Assembly (NCBI GenBank): GCA_000149265.1
Contig: CH003245.1
Coordinates: forward strand, 1,647,474 to 1,711,473
DNA from: Ciona savignyi
Taxonomy: Eukaryota > Chordata > Ascidiacea > Phlebobranchia > Cionidae
Reading direction: 5' to 3'
DNA length: 64,000 nt
Shown here piece by piece: positions 1 through 11,400 of the stretch (position 1 is the stretch's first letter; each line of letters opens with the position of its first letter). The translations under genes and the position numbers were made by a program. The notes below the pieces were generated by a model. That model searched no databases. It had not been told where the DNA came from and saw nothing but the letters and a program-made list of their open reading frames with translations.

Positions 1-40
1 TCGTTAGGTGTTAACAAAATTTAAAGTGTTGCAATTTTAG

Positions 41-632
41 CTTTGGACGGGAAAGAGTGGTACATACCGGGTAATGGCTTTATGTACCGTGTATTGTCAT
101 CTTGGATGAGTTACAACGCCTCTCAAGTAGCTTGTCGCAATATTAACTCGACTTTAGCTGTGGCTGGTGTCAAAGACATTAATGTACGAGAGTGAGTGAA
201 GTTACATATACGTACATACATCATTTTTTTAATTCCAATGTCACTAATTTATGTTTGTAGTATCATACCTTCAAGAATAAACTGATCATACACGAACAAA
301 TCATTTAATGCAAGACATTGACTTATTTTTTTGAAATCCATACTATTTTACTTCGAAGGAAAATCTTTACCTACAACAGAGCGAAGTCTCCTGGGCAAAA
401 GTTATCCCGCAGTAGGCTTTGGATAGGTCTCACCGACCGTGCACAAGAGGGCCAATGGGTTTGGGAAGACGGAACCCCGCTCCTGAGTAGCCAAGCTAAC
501 TGGTATCCTGGTAACCCAAGCGGAGGGGTGTCACAGAATTGCGTAGAAATTTATGATGGTCGAATCAATGATTATTTATGCAATTCCACAAAACGGGCAC
601 GCCCTTTGTGTGAACGTGCTTTCGGAATATAA
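41..632 (+). pseudogene. Broken C-type lectin domain copy (plus arm of inverted duplication)
   Basis: Two exon-like blocks encode a CTLD. Block 1 is 41-191, preceded by a TTTTAG acceptor and followed by GTGAGT. It reads LDGKEWYIPGNGF and covers the first half of the fold. Block 2 is about 315-632, includes the WIGLTDRAQEGQWVWEDG core and NPSGG, and ends at TAA. It is nearly identical to the minus-strand copy at 2060-2645, including a block 1 of exactly the same 151 nt. Using the equivalent acceptor (AG at 313-314), the second exon hits an in-frame TGA at 319-321 where the other copy has GGA. It also carries an extra 8-nt T-rich insertion just downstream that shifts the frame. I therefore call it a pseudogene. 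An alternative acceptor could rescue the second block, and the 5' part of the gene would lie before base 1. Confidence 0.65.
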
Positions 633-1197
633 ACTTCAAATGTATCAGAACCTTTTATCCTCCGTTCCCACATTGCACAGCACGTAAATATAACGATTTT
701 TTGCTAAGAAAGCAGAAATCGTACTTACAGATATATGTAAAAAAATATGATGAAATTAAATTAAAAGTTATGGCACTTGTTATAGCACAATCTAATCTGC
801 AATGGGAAAATAATCATATGTTGCTGTTGTTATATTGTAAAAACTGCTACTTGGTTGCTTTTGGCTTTGTTTAAAAACTCGTCATGGTTGTATGTTGCAA
901 TTTCTTTATTTGAAAAATGGTTTTCTACAATCAAATGTAGAGATTGAACAACCGTGATTTTAAATTTAACAATGTTAACATTTTAAATTGTGCACATACT
1001 AGACTGTTTTTAGCTTGGTATAAAATTAACAAATCGATTTTATTATTTGTTTGGCTTATTACTTCTAAACAACAAGTATCAGCTCAAAGACAAGCGTAAG
1101 AACTGATATGCTTTTCGAAAGTTCCATAGTCAAACTCAGACAAGAGACGCAAAACGCATACTAGGGTAAAAAAAAACTCAATGTAAAACATGGGGAA

Positions 1198-1368
1198 AAC
1201 CTAAAAAAGGGAAAGTGGGAAGAAGGGAAAGAAGAAACTGCACACTAAAAAAAAGATTTTGACATAAGAGTTAGTTTGAAACATGGGATTGGAGTTAGGG
1301 TTTGTTCTTGGGTTGAGATTAGTGTTTAGGTCAGGGTTTAAATTAGTTTTTGTAATTTTAGTGAGCAG
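1198..1368 (+). repeat. G-rich repeat, truncated copy (family also at 10030)
   Basis: Shares an extended match in the same orientation with 10030-10222. Shared landmarks are the AAAAGGGAAAG start, GGGTTGAGATTAGTGT, AGGTCAGGGTT/AGGGCAGGGTT and AATTAGTTTTTGTA. This copy lacks the right terminal inverted repeat seen in the other copy and ends where the SINE fragment begins. Confidence 0.6.
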
Positions 1369-1370
1369 TG

Positions 1371-1540
1371 ATATGATATTCATGTTTATCGCAGTGAATG
1401 GGAAAACCAAGGGGGACGTTAAAACACGGGCAATCGTCAGATCAACTCGCGCCGAACGTCGGGTTACCGGAGATATTACATTGTGTTGTGTATGAATCAG
1501 ACGTTCCTTCAATTTATGAATCACAAGTTCCTTCAATTTA
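1371..1540 (-). repeat. SINE fragment (family 1)
   Basis: The reverse complement matches the body of the intact-looking copy at 60258-60563, including the AATTGAAGGAACG block, the GATCTGACGATTGCCCG block and the CCTTGGTTTTCCCATTCAC block followed by an ATATC tail. The AATTGAAGGAAC block is present twice in tandem (about 26-bp unit). The tRNA-like head is missing. Confidence 0.7.
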
Positions 1541-2059
1541 TAATTAATACTCTGGTTCTGACAATGTTGGTAGATACAACCGACTAGCAACCCTTCGTAT
1601 GTAATTAAACTTACCAGTATTTGATCAAGTTTTCTATATTGTGTTAAAGAATGCTCATCATAGTATAGAAATGATAATCTGTTCATGCAACTTTTAAATG
1701 TAACGTAAATTTTTATCGTACAAAAAATTAATATTTTTATTCACACCAACCACGCCACACCATACCCTAAAAAAGTCACCTCTTCCAGTGTGTAACTTTC
1801 GGCGCACAAAAGTACTTACAGAAAGAAAGGATAAAAAAAGAAATACAAATTGTTATTTGTCAGACATGCTTTTATTGGACTACAGTATAATGCATCTCCT
1901 TTCTAAATTATACACATACAAATCCATTTTAATAAATCGGAAAACCATTAAAGTTACGAATTTTATAGTGACTGATTTTTATAGAAAGCTATATCCAGGT
2001 ACCAATATATTTAAATAAATGTGCTGTATAATGTAAAAGTGGGTCTATACAAATAAAGT

Positions 2060-4830
2060 TTATACTGCGAAAGCGCGTTCACACAACGGGCGTGTCGTAT
2101 CGGCTGAATCGCATAAATAATCGTTCAATTGACCATCATAAATTTCTCCACAATTCTGTAACGTTCCTCCGGCTGGGTTATCAAGATACCAGTTAGCTGG
2201 GCTACTCAGAAGCGGAATTCCGTCTTCCCAAACCCATTGGCCTTCTTGTGCGCGGTCGGTGAATCCTATCCAAAGCCTGCTGCGGAACAATGTTTGCCCA
2301 GGAAACTTCGCTCTGTTGTAGGTAAAGATTTTCCTTCGGAGTAAAATAGTATCGATTTCAAGTCCATGTCTTGCATTATATGGTTTGTTCGTGTATACAA
2401 TAAGTTTATTCTTGTATGTGTTATGATACAAACATAAATGGGTGACATTGGAATTAAAAAAATGATGTATGTACGTATATGCAACTTCACTCACTCTCGT
2501 ACATTGATGTCTTTTACACCAGCCACAGCTAAAGTCGAGTTAATATTGCGACAAGCTACTTGAGAGGCGTTGTAACTCATCCAAGATGACAATACACGGT
2601 ACATAAAGCCATTACCCGGTATATACCACTCTTTCCCGTCCAAAACTGTAATTGTAACATATTTAGACCATCTGTATTAATTTTTTTTAATCATACGTCA
2701 TTTGGTTCTCAAATTCAAGCTACACAAATAAATAAGTTCCACTTGAAATGTTTATGCATTAAGAAACGATTGGGTGTTCTAGTTAACCAACCCATCCTGG
2801 TATGTTGTATAAAACTTGTTTAACATTTTGTAAGATATCTCGACCAATTAATGTTTATTTGATGTCTATTATAAATCATAAATTGCACCACAACCAAATT
2901 ACGTCACAGTGGTAGTTTGTGTGACAATATCCATACCCGACCGCGTGTTAAAACATGCTTTCTTTTTGATTCAGTCACCGTACAGTCTGCAGCACAGTAA
3001 TTTATCTGATACCGTATTTTTCCGTTGCGGTTCTAAAGCCAAAGTTTGGTGAGTGTAATTGTTTACTATTTCATACGTACACCCGTCAATTATTGATTTT
3101 GGTCCCTTTATTTTTAATTCACAGAAAACCGTATCATCCCCGTATCTCCGTCCAAATCGTTCCCGTATCACCTAATATTGTCCCTGCACCCCTCCGTTCC
3201 GCATCTGTAACCGTTTGAACCCTGATCGCAAATTATAATTCGAGGAAACAAACTGTCCGTTCATTTATTCGATACGAGTTATTTTCAAACCAAAGCAACC
3301 CCGTTACTTCACCCGCGGAAGTAACACATTTGTTTCAGCAAAAAAACTAATGGGTTCCCTAATTACCGAATCCTTGTTATAACTGTTTATCTATATTTCC
3401 TAACGAAGCGAACGTGTTACCCGACCGCTTAGATTGGCGGTTTAGTGCAAAGCCTTTCAACCGAAAGGTTGCTATAGCTAGTTCGTTGTGTACTTGGGCA
3501 ACTTAACGGAAAATGCCTGAACCCAGCGAATAAATGGGTTCTACCAAATTGAAGGAACGTGTGAATGATACACAACACACTGCAAAATAGCTCCGCGGTA
3601 ACACGACGATGGGCGCGAGGTGATCTGACGAGATTGTCCTTGGTTAAAGTAAACATGAATGTTCTATCCTATTCTTACCTAATACCGGTTATCTAATCTT
3701 ATACTAAGTTCATAACGACCGTTTGTTTCTGCAGTCAGTGAAAAATTCTGAGTTAACGACAGACCCGAGAAAATAAGGCACGAAGGCCGTTTTTTGACTG
3801 TTCAGCACCGATTATTCTAAAAAAGAGCCGATCTTTCGGAACAGGTAAGAAACTTTCACTTTATATTGTAAGGAAAGTTGTTGTAAATAAAATGAGAAAA
3901 GCACAAACGATAACTCTATCGCACACAAACCATGCAGTGATCAATCTGCTTTAACTCATAGAATAAATGAAAATAAACTTTTCATAAGTGTTAGTTAATA
4001 TGTATTATAGGTTTGCAGTGCCAAAATGTGGAAAATAAAGCCAGGAAAACTCCACTATTTCTCGCATTTTAAACGTTTTATTGTCGATATTCTTAGTTTT
4101 TTGATGTCTAAGATCTGGAAACGGTAATTCCTTTCAAATTAAAAAAAAGAATTAAATAACACTTAAAAATACATTAATTAAAGTATCCCCGAAAAGCCCG
4201 CAATAATATAAAATTAATTTAATTTTTTATGTTTTTATGTTTTTATTGTGTTTTTTATTTAGTATTTTGTGTGAAAACACCATTTTTTGTGTGGAAACCC
4301 ACGGTTGTTAGGTAACAGAGCATTGTAATTTTTTTACATATAGTCGTGGCTAATCTGGGCTATAACTTACACACATATGAATGTAAGCAGACAGAATATA
4401 ATTGGAGTAATCATCACGTGTCCTTTTCTGTTGTCAAAAAGAATTTACTAACTTGGGTAAAACCGCCAATCGATAATAAGATCCGTTTCCCAGCCTGTGG
4501 ACTGGTCTGTTCGTTCCAATTCAACCCAAAGTCCGTTTATTCTAATTTCTTCCACCGTGACCTTAAATTTGTGTGGTAGGTCGGGATCTTCTATCCGAAC
4601 TGTTGCGTCCGCGAAAACCGGTACAGAATCCAGACACAACTTGTAGATGACAAACGCCCTTTTCTTCGGAGAATCAGATGAAAGATACAAGTTAAAACTT
4701 CCGCTTGTCGAAGCCTGCACTTCTGAAATTTCGTGACGGTAAAAATTACAAAATAACCTCGTTTAAAACTCTTACCTGATACAGACGTGATCAAACCACA
4801 GACAATGAACCACAGACTAAAGAAGTTCAT
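2060..4830 (-). CDS. Secreted C-type lectin domain protein (4-exon model)
   Basis: Model exons are 4830-4776, 4722-4453, 2645-2495 and 2369-2060, summing to 786 nt (261 aa). Exon 1 is a signal peptide (MNFFSLWFIVCGLITSVSG). Exon 2 is a roughly 90-residue, probably all-beta segment I do not recognise. Exons 3-4 are the CTLD, with WIGFTDRAQEGQWVWEDG, conserved cysteines in ACRNI, QNCGEI, DYLC and RPLCE, and LNDYLC at the WND position. The usual EPN/QPD sugar-binding triplet is replaced by DNPAGG, so the ligand cannot be predicted. Junction phases agree at all three joins (1, 1, 2). The weak point is the exon 2 donor, AA|GTTAGT. If it is unused, exon 2 stops at TAG (4450-4448) and gives a separate secreted protein of about 109 aa, leaving the CTLD without a visible signal peptide. 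Confidence 0.6.
2646..4452. other. Putative lectin intron / intergenic sequence
   Basis: No exon is visible apart from the SINE at 3424-3670. In the four-exon lectin model this is its 1.8-kb intron. In the alternative it separates two genes. Confidence 0.45.
3424..3670 (+). repeat. SINE copy (family 1), inside the putative lectin intron
   Basis: Plus-oriented copy with the recognisable order: AACCGAAAGGTTG region, TTGGGCAACTTAACGG, GAACCCAGCG, ACCAAATTGAAGGAACGTG, ATGGGCGCGAGGTGATCTGA and a TATCCTATTC tail. The head is degraded. It lies between the exon 2 and exon 3 candidates of the lectin gene. Confidence 0.7.
4448..4830 (-). CDS. Alternative reading: small secreted protein ending at TAG
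   Basis: If the GTTAGT donor at 4452 is not spliced, exons 4830-4776 and 4722-4448 alone encode a complete secreted protein of about 109 residues. It has an 18-residue hydrophobic signal peptide and then a segment containing FNLYLSSDSPKKRAFVIYKL and WVELERTDQSTGWETD, ending WRFYPS. The signal exon ends in CAG|GTAAGA and the second exon follows ATTTCAG. Both are good sites in phase 1. I do not recognise the fold. Alternating hydrophobic residues suggest a beta-sandwich, and only two cysteines lie in the whole precursor. It may be just the N-terminal half of the lectin gene. Confidence 0.4.
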
Positions 4831-7386
4831 GATTATTTGTTGAAACTACCTTAACTTACATATAGTCCCCTATCAATATAGTTATAATTGCTGAGAGGAG
4901 GGGGGGGATTGGTTAGATTTTGTTTGTAATCTATTATTACAACGTCAACCAAAACGACTAGGAATACATGATCAATGTCGTACATAATCGCTACTTTCTA
5001 GATCGGTGCAACAAGCACGTCGCTTGTATAATAGTGTACACTTCAGGCGTCTACCAATGTAACAATAAACAGCAACTAAACATGCACAAGACCGTCAGAA
5101 ATATAATATTATACGATACAAAGGTAGTCACCAGTGCACAGTTGTTTTTTCGGAGAAATTATCAACTATACATCAGCTGACATCATATTTTCCTTTAACT
5201 TTCCTGTAAATAATTAAGTGTTCGTTCGTGCAGACCTTTTAGTTGATGTACAAAATTAAGTTGAAAACACAGTGCTGCCCTTATAAATAAAAAACAGTAA
5301 AACTTTTGAGTTGACTGTTCTTTTTTGATAAATTACTTTTTGTTATTGATTCAACCTTGCTATCAAGAGCATATAAATATTTCATTTTTGGTGTTTTTTT
5401 AGTCACACACGAAAATTTCATTTTAAATAATTAAAAAAAAACGATACAAAACTAGAGAGCATTAGAAACCACTTGTTTATTCACCGCTATTTGTAAAACA
5501 TGTTTTGTAGGTTATATGTTTATGCAAGTAGGGTAACTAACCACAAGTTTTGTATTGTATACACAGATCATTTAGTCCCTATAAGGTAACACAGCCTACC
5601 GATCTTGTTATTCCTGTTTATTACACAATATATGTTATTGTCAGATTCATGTTGGGTATCTGGCGTTCCAGATAGTTTGTTGCAGCTAAAAAGTATATTT
5701 ATTTTAACTTGTATATATTTACAACCGTATATTTGTATGTAATTACAGCTGGTAACGCGTATTTTTAAGTTTTTCCGATGACAATTTAGAAAAAAAAGCA
5801 CACTTATTTTTAACCTGGATTTAAATGCTCGGAAGTCTAAATACCCTTCTCCTTAAATAGTAGCCTATATTAAACATATTCAAATTGCCATAAATGTGCC
5901 TATTTATCCTATGCCCTTCTGTAAGTGTACTTTTGATATACGCATCGGTATAAGGTAATCAAACAACAGCAGCTGTGTATTTATACCGCTTTATGATAAA
6001 GCATATTTATGTTATCCCCTTGAATGGAAAAATAGCAGATGCGTTATATCGTTTTACATCAGCGATCAGGGACGATCAATGACGTCACCGTGTACCTTTG
6101 TGATTTTGCTGGTTTTGGTTTTAACGCTTTAAGTATAAGTTCAGGCACTTGTTTGGAATGCAAGATGCATTGTTAGTAACCATAAATAATGGTTTAGTTA
6201 GGATGAGGTAAAAAGTGTAATAAGAAGCCCCGCCTAACTTGAGCCAGATTAGCCATATACCTTTAATCCTTTATGAGGTCTACTTTGCAATGTTTATTAC
6301 ACACTCCCAATTTGTTTTTCAGTATACTTTAAATATATCAAAACAAGATGCTAGTTTAAACGTTTTATTTCGATCATACCGGAAATGAAACTTGAAAGTG
6401 GAATGCACGCACGGCGAAACACTGTTAACAACAAGAGCTCGACCTATTGGGAAAAAGTTTACGGTTTTATCGAATAAATACAAAGAATAAAGTAGCCACG
6501 AAACGGCATGCATTTTGTGGAGCAGTTGCACAGTCGTTTTCCACACAGTGCGTGTTGTTCCTTGGAAGGCCCACTTGCCTTGAAGGGCCACGGGCGACAG
6601 TGCAGCATATGGAAGAAATAAAGCGTGATCCGTCTAAATAGTCGGCCTCGGCCGAAACACAGCGAACAAGTAGTCAGTAGTACACCAGCAGCGTGGATAG
6701 AATACTGAACAAAAATTTTACATCGTTGGTTTGCATGGTGGTTTGGAACCAAAGAACGACAGCGCGCGTGGATTACGACGGCGTTCACCAGTCCGTCCTG
6801 AGCTACGCGGTAATCACATTGTATATGACTGAACTAAATGGGGGATTCCATTGTATACGGCAACGAGCACGGAACGAGGTCCCACGATGTATCCCCGAAT
6901 GGATAAGTAATGATTGCACAATAAATCGCTAAAATAAGTCTTCACCGCCCAGCGGCAAATTGTAGAACAGTAACTTGATGGGGGGGAAGATTTGACAACT
7001 ACATATTGTTTGCCAGCATCCTGCAAAATAATTAAATGATCGTTAGGTCGGCATACAGATACGGACCTGTCGAAGGGTCCATAGGTTCTAATTTTAAAAT
7101 TGTTGGTATTAAAATTAGAATAGGTCGACAAAATCGTAGAGGAAAATCTACTTAAAAACAATTGCAGATATAAAAAAAAATACGGACATATCACCTATTT
7201 TTAAATTAATCACAACCGTGTAAAAGTACGGTCAACTATACAGAAACGTTAAACATAACTACACCATGGCATAATTTTTGAAATTCCCAAGTGTGTTCTA
7301 CCCTACGCAATTTGAAACGTGATTTTTTACTGTTACAAGGGAGACACACAAAAACACAGTACTGTAAAACAATTCCAAACAAATAA
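4831..7386. other. Intergenic, no gene seen
   Basis: Lies upstream of the lectin signal exon and downstream of the RhoGAP stop codon. It must include the lectin promoter and the RhoGAP 3' UTR. Open frames here have no splice signals or protein likeness that I can defend. I found no convincing minus-strand AATAAA close to the RhoGAP stop. Confidence 0.5.
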
Positions 7387-8457
7387 TTACCCTCCAAAAG
7401 TGTTGAAGAATTCTTCCATTTCCTTCTGCAGTTGCTGATTCCTTTCCTCGGACTGCTTCAAGCCGCGTTCCGCATTGCGCAACTTGATACGAGTCATTGC
7501 GTGCTTTTTCACTTCTTCGCGGTACCTGTTAGACGGGAGGATATAATAATACGAAACCCGACGACGTAATAAGTACTGCGGCAAACTCGGTGTTTGAAAT
7601 CTTTAAAGCCAAAACAGTTAAAACATGGTTTTCAGTATTGGGATTTTTTCTAACAAGTTAATTTTAAGAGGTGTATAGAATACCATGCGCAAAAATTAAT
7701 GTTAAGTAAAGAACTCCCAAGAGAAGCGATCACATGAACCACAGAGAAGCATTTACACAAGCAGCCTTCACTTACTTTAGTTCAGACAACGAATCTGTGC
7801 TCTGCTGCCTGCTCAGTAATGAATGATCAAGTTGCTGGTCCAGGAAAGAAGTTGTGCAGGAATCGGGGAGTGATTCTGACGAGAAATTTTTAATTTAACT
7901 TTAAAATGGTAAATTTATAAATAAACGTGAATAAAGCAAAAAGTATAAGCAGTTCGGAATAATTTTTCGAAAGTAAACTTTTAAATCTACCTTCCGTATT
8001 CGAGCCGATCCTGGCTCGCGGCAGGAAGTCACTAGGCACGGCCGAGGTCGGGGATGACGGGAAAACGGAAGTGGAGGACTTCATCTTCATTATATAATGC
8101 TCCTCCAGCATCCGCGATCTCTTCTCGTGCTCGATCCTCTGTTTTCGGAGTTCCTCCTAAAAATAAACGATTTAGTAAATTAGAACTCTCTCCACAGAAG
8201 AAAAAAATCGAACATGGATAATTACCAGCGAATAAAAAGCAGAATACACAATTAGAAATAAAGGTTACCTGCAGGATTTTAACATGTTCTTCCATTTCCT
8301 TGTATGACAGTGGTCGACCGCATACGCTCGTCGATCCTGAGGAAATCACGTGCGACGTTCTCATCGAATTTGGGAGAATGGCGTCACGATCGCGAACCGC
8401 TGCACTGGCGGACGTCATATCCGTTTCCGCATTTGAATTTGGACGACTGTTGGAGTT
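7387..8457 (-). CDS. ARHGAP24: RhoGAP C-terminal coiled-coil exons 9-12
   Basis: Exons 8457-8269, 8156-7991, 7875-7776 and 7525-7387 encode heptad-like segments ([13 protein letters not shown] / [65 protein letters not shown] stop). The last block closely resembles the ARHGAP22/24/25 C-terminus, which in FilGAP mediates dimerisation and filamin A binding. Phases are 0, 0, 1 and 2. Confidence 0.88.
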
Positions 8458-11400
8458 CTGCGAAAGGCGATTGGTTTAACCTAAATAATATTCTAAATAC
8501 GTCTACCGTTAGATGGGGGTAGAGGGAAATACCTGGCTGGAAGTTTTGTTTCGTCTGTGCGGTCTCGATGGGATTTTCGGCATGGAAGGGGAGGCCCCGT
8601 CGCTGGAACCTACGGAAGATCTACTTGCAAGATCAGACCGACTCCGGGCACTTGTTCTTATTTCCATTCTGGGAATGTCCGGTTCATGTGGTATGCTGCC
8701 TCGGTGGCTTGACAGTGTGGAGAAAGCTCGGTCGTCCGGCGGAACAGATTCGGTGTTCGATTCTTCGTCGGTGAGATTTTCATCTATTGAGCGAATACGG
8801 CGTTTGGGGCGACCGACGCGGGATCGGGACGAGGGCGGTTCTTCAGCGGGATTTGAGAGAAAGGAATCCCGGCCGCAGACACTGCCAGCGACGGCGTTCG
8901 TGGACGAGCGCGGGGAATCGGACACGTTCACAGAGGGTACGGAGGGGGTGCTTACGTTGTTTACATAGAACGATTCTTCTGTTGGAACCGAAACACTAGG
9001 GGCATCACCACTACCGTTGCTTCGTCGCCAATCGCTCACCCGCGAGGAAATTTTATTAGGAGTGACGTCACTTCCCGCCTGTGAAGAAGCCGTCACATTA
9101 TCGTAGAAAGATTTCCGTTGGTCGTTGGTTTCGACTTCCAACCCGCTGATCTTTCGACGAATCGGTTTGTTGGGTTTTCCCCTAAGCGGCGGTGGGTGGG
9201 CGGGGACCGGGGGCGCTGCCCTCTTTGACGTGTTCTCGGGGGTTGGACCCAGGCTGCCGGTTCCACTGTCGTCGGTGGCGTGTCGCTGACCCAAGGTACC
9301 GAGGGGGGAGACGGTAGAGGTGAGGGTTCCGAAGCCTGCATCAGTAGGAATACCCTCCGCATCAACAGCCACGTCAGGTATCGAAGGTGCAGCGGGGTTC
9401 AGTTCAGGATTGTCAGGGAAGAATATTCTGAAAATGGAACAAAATTAGGTACAAAACCTTATTTCGGAGCATTCTGTATGAAATGGTTGGAATTGGTTAA
9501 CATTTATACACATCTATAAAATGAAAACTATTATTTCGGTTTATATGCACCTGTATTTAAATTATAGCCGAAAAAAACAAAGAAAAACATAAAGATTTGC
9601 TTGTCATTTTCTAAAAGAGATACTGAATAACACGAATGCACAACATTTACAATGATTCATACGCAAATAATCTACCCACTTGTGGTTCGATATGAACTGT
9701 TTCATAACTTCTTGTACGTAACTGGCATCGGCCATCATAAGCATGGGGTCCTCTTGCTTCGAGCGCATGATGTTCGGACCGAACACCATGGCCAGGTTCG
9801 ACACGTCCATTTTGTTTACGCTGGAATGAAGCTGAACTTCGTCCAGAAAACGACAAATGTACCTGTGGGATGAATAAAAAAAGTCTGTTTATCAAATTTC
9901 GCAACAAAAAATATACAGAGATGGTTTATACTGTGTAATTAAGTAATATTGGTTACATATAAAAATGCCTTTTGGGTCACGCAAATATAGAGCATTCTAA
10001 TTTAAAGTCGTTTGGGGGGGGGGGGGAAACTAAAAGAAGGGAAAGAGGAAAGGCGGAAAACTTCTAACTAAAATAAAGATAAGGGCATTAGAGTTAGCTT
10101 TAAAGTTGGGGTTGGTGTAAGTTCTGGGGTTGAGATTAGTGTGTAGGGCAGGGTTGGAATTAGTTTTTGTAGTTTTAGTGAACAGTTTCCCTCTTCCTTC
10201 CTTCCCACTTTCCCTTCTTTTAGTGTTGTTTTTTTACCGGAGAAGTTTTTTTACCCCCGTTTTTACCTGAGAAGTTCGAAGTTCGACTGGGGAAGTAGTT
10301 TCAGCTGCTCGTTGAAGAGTTTCTGCGACTCCGCAATTTTCTTGTCGTTGATGTCATCAGTCATGTTGGCGGACAACAATTTCGCGGAGGAGATGAGCGG
10401 TTCGTACTGGTCGAACGGGATGACCGGCTCCGGGAGTTCTCTCAGGTAACCCTTGAGCAGGGAGGCGACGGTATGAACATCCGTGGTCCTACAAAAGGAA
10501 GATTTATTACATTTGTTCTGTCCTAAAATATTTTCGGTGGCTGTCCATTTCTAAGGAACCGTAAAGGTGGGAAAGGTATCTTATTTAAGCTGGTTCGGGA
10601 AAAAATTTCTCGCCAAGAGTTAATTTTGCTTCTATTGTAATTTCTAAATACTGTATGTAAGTTCAACATGTTTACTTTAATAATATAACCAAATTAACAT
10701 CAAGTATAAAAGAAAATATATATTTAGTTTCTAGTATACTGGTGCAAAATCGGTGTAACACATACCCGGGAAAAACCGGGCGGTCGCCCATGTCGTACGA
10801 ATCCTGCAGCTCTTTGACTTCGTTGGCGTGTCCCGGGAGTCGGAAAAGCCCCTCCTCCGAGAGCCCCCCGTGGTTGCGGATGAATTCCACGCAGTTCTCC
10901 ACGATGATGGGGGCCTGGCGTCGTGAGCCCCGGCTGCTGGTCCTCGATCCGGTGGACGTCGTGCCGCATCCGGACGAGTCGAGGCGACGTTCGTGCCGCA
11001 TCGTTTCGTCCAATTTCTGCCCGAAGATTCCTGAGAACGAAATAGGATTCTCTCCGTTGAACAAACTCTTTAACGGGATGAAAATTGTGTTGTTAACGTA
11101 AAATCGACCGGTTCACAATTTTATCACAGAATCCTTCACAATCTTCGGTTTCAACGAAAATTCATATAATATATAAACGCTTTTGCCGATGTTTTTTCAC
11201 TAGCTAGCAATATATATATATAAACTATATATTTTTTTACCGGACTTAGTTTCGAACCCATAATGGTTTCGTTGCTAAGACCGTTTTTTTTGCAGGTAAG
11301 TCGGTATATGTATCGGTGGCATTAACCATTCGGCCACACGATCGTACACACTAGCTAGCAAAAAATTATGATAAGTAGAACCATTCCACTTACCGCCACC

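Larger units (their letters stand above)
642..2050. other. Spacer between the inverted CTLD copies
   Basis: No supported gene. The spacer holds a G-rich repeat (1198-1368) directly abutting a minus-oriented SINE fragment (1371-1540). The open frames crossing 1201-1686 are readthrough of these repeats. The remainder is AT-rich sequence with nothing recognisable. Confidence 0.6.

Noticed and set aside
1201..1686. 161-codon minus-strand open frame
   Set aside because: It crosses a G-rich repeat and a SINE fragment. The same peptide-like stretch recurs in the SINE copies at 59047 and 60316.
11229..11352. Possible functional tRNA gene (A and B boxes present)
   Set aside because: No acceptor stem or cloverleaf can be drawn, and a second diverged copy exists at 59405, so it is a SINE.
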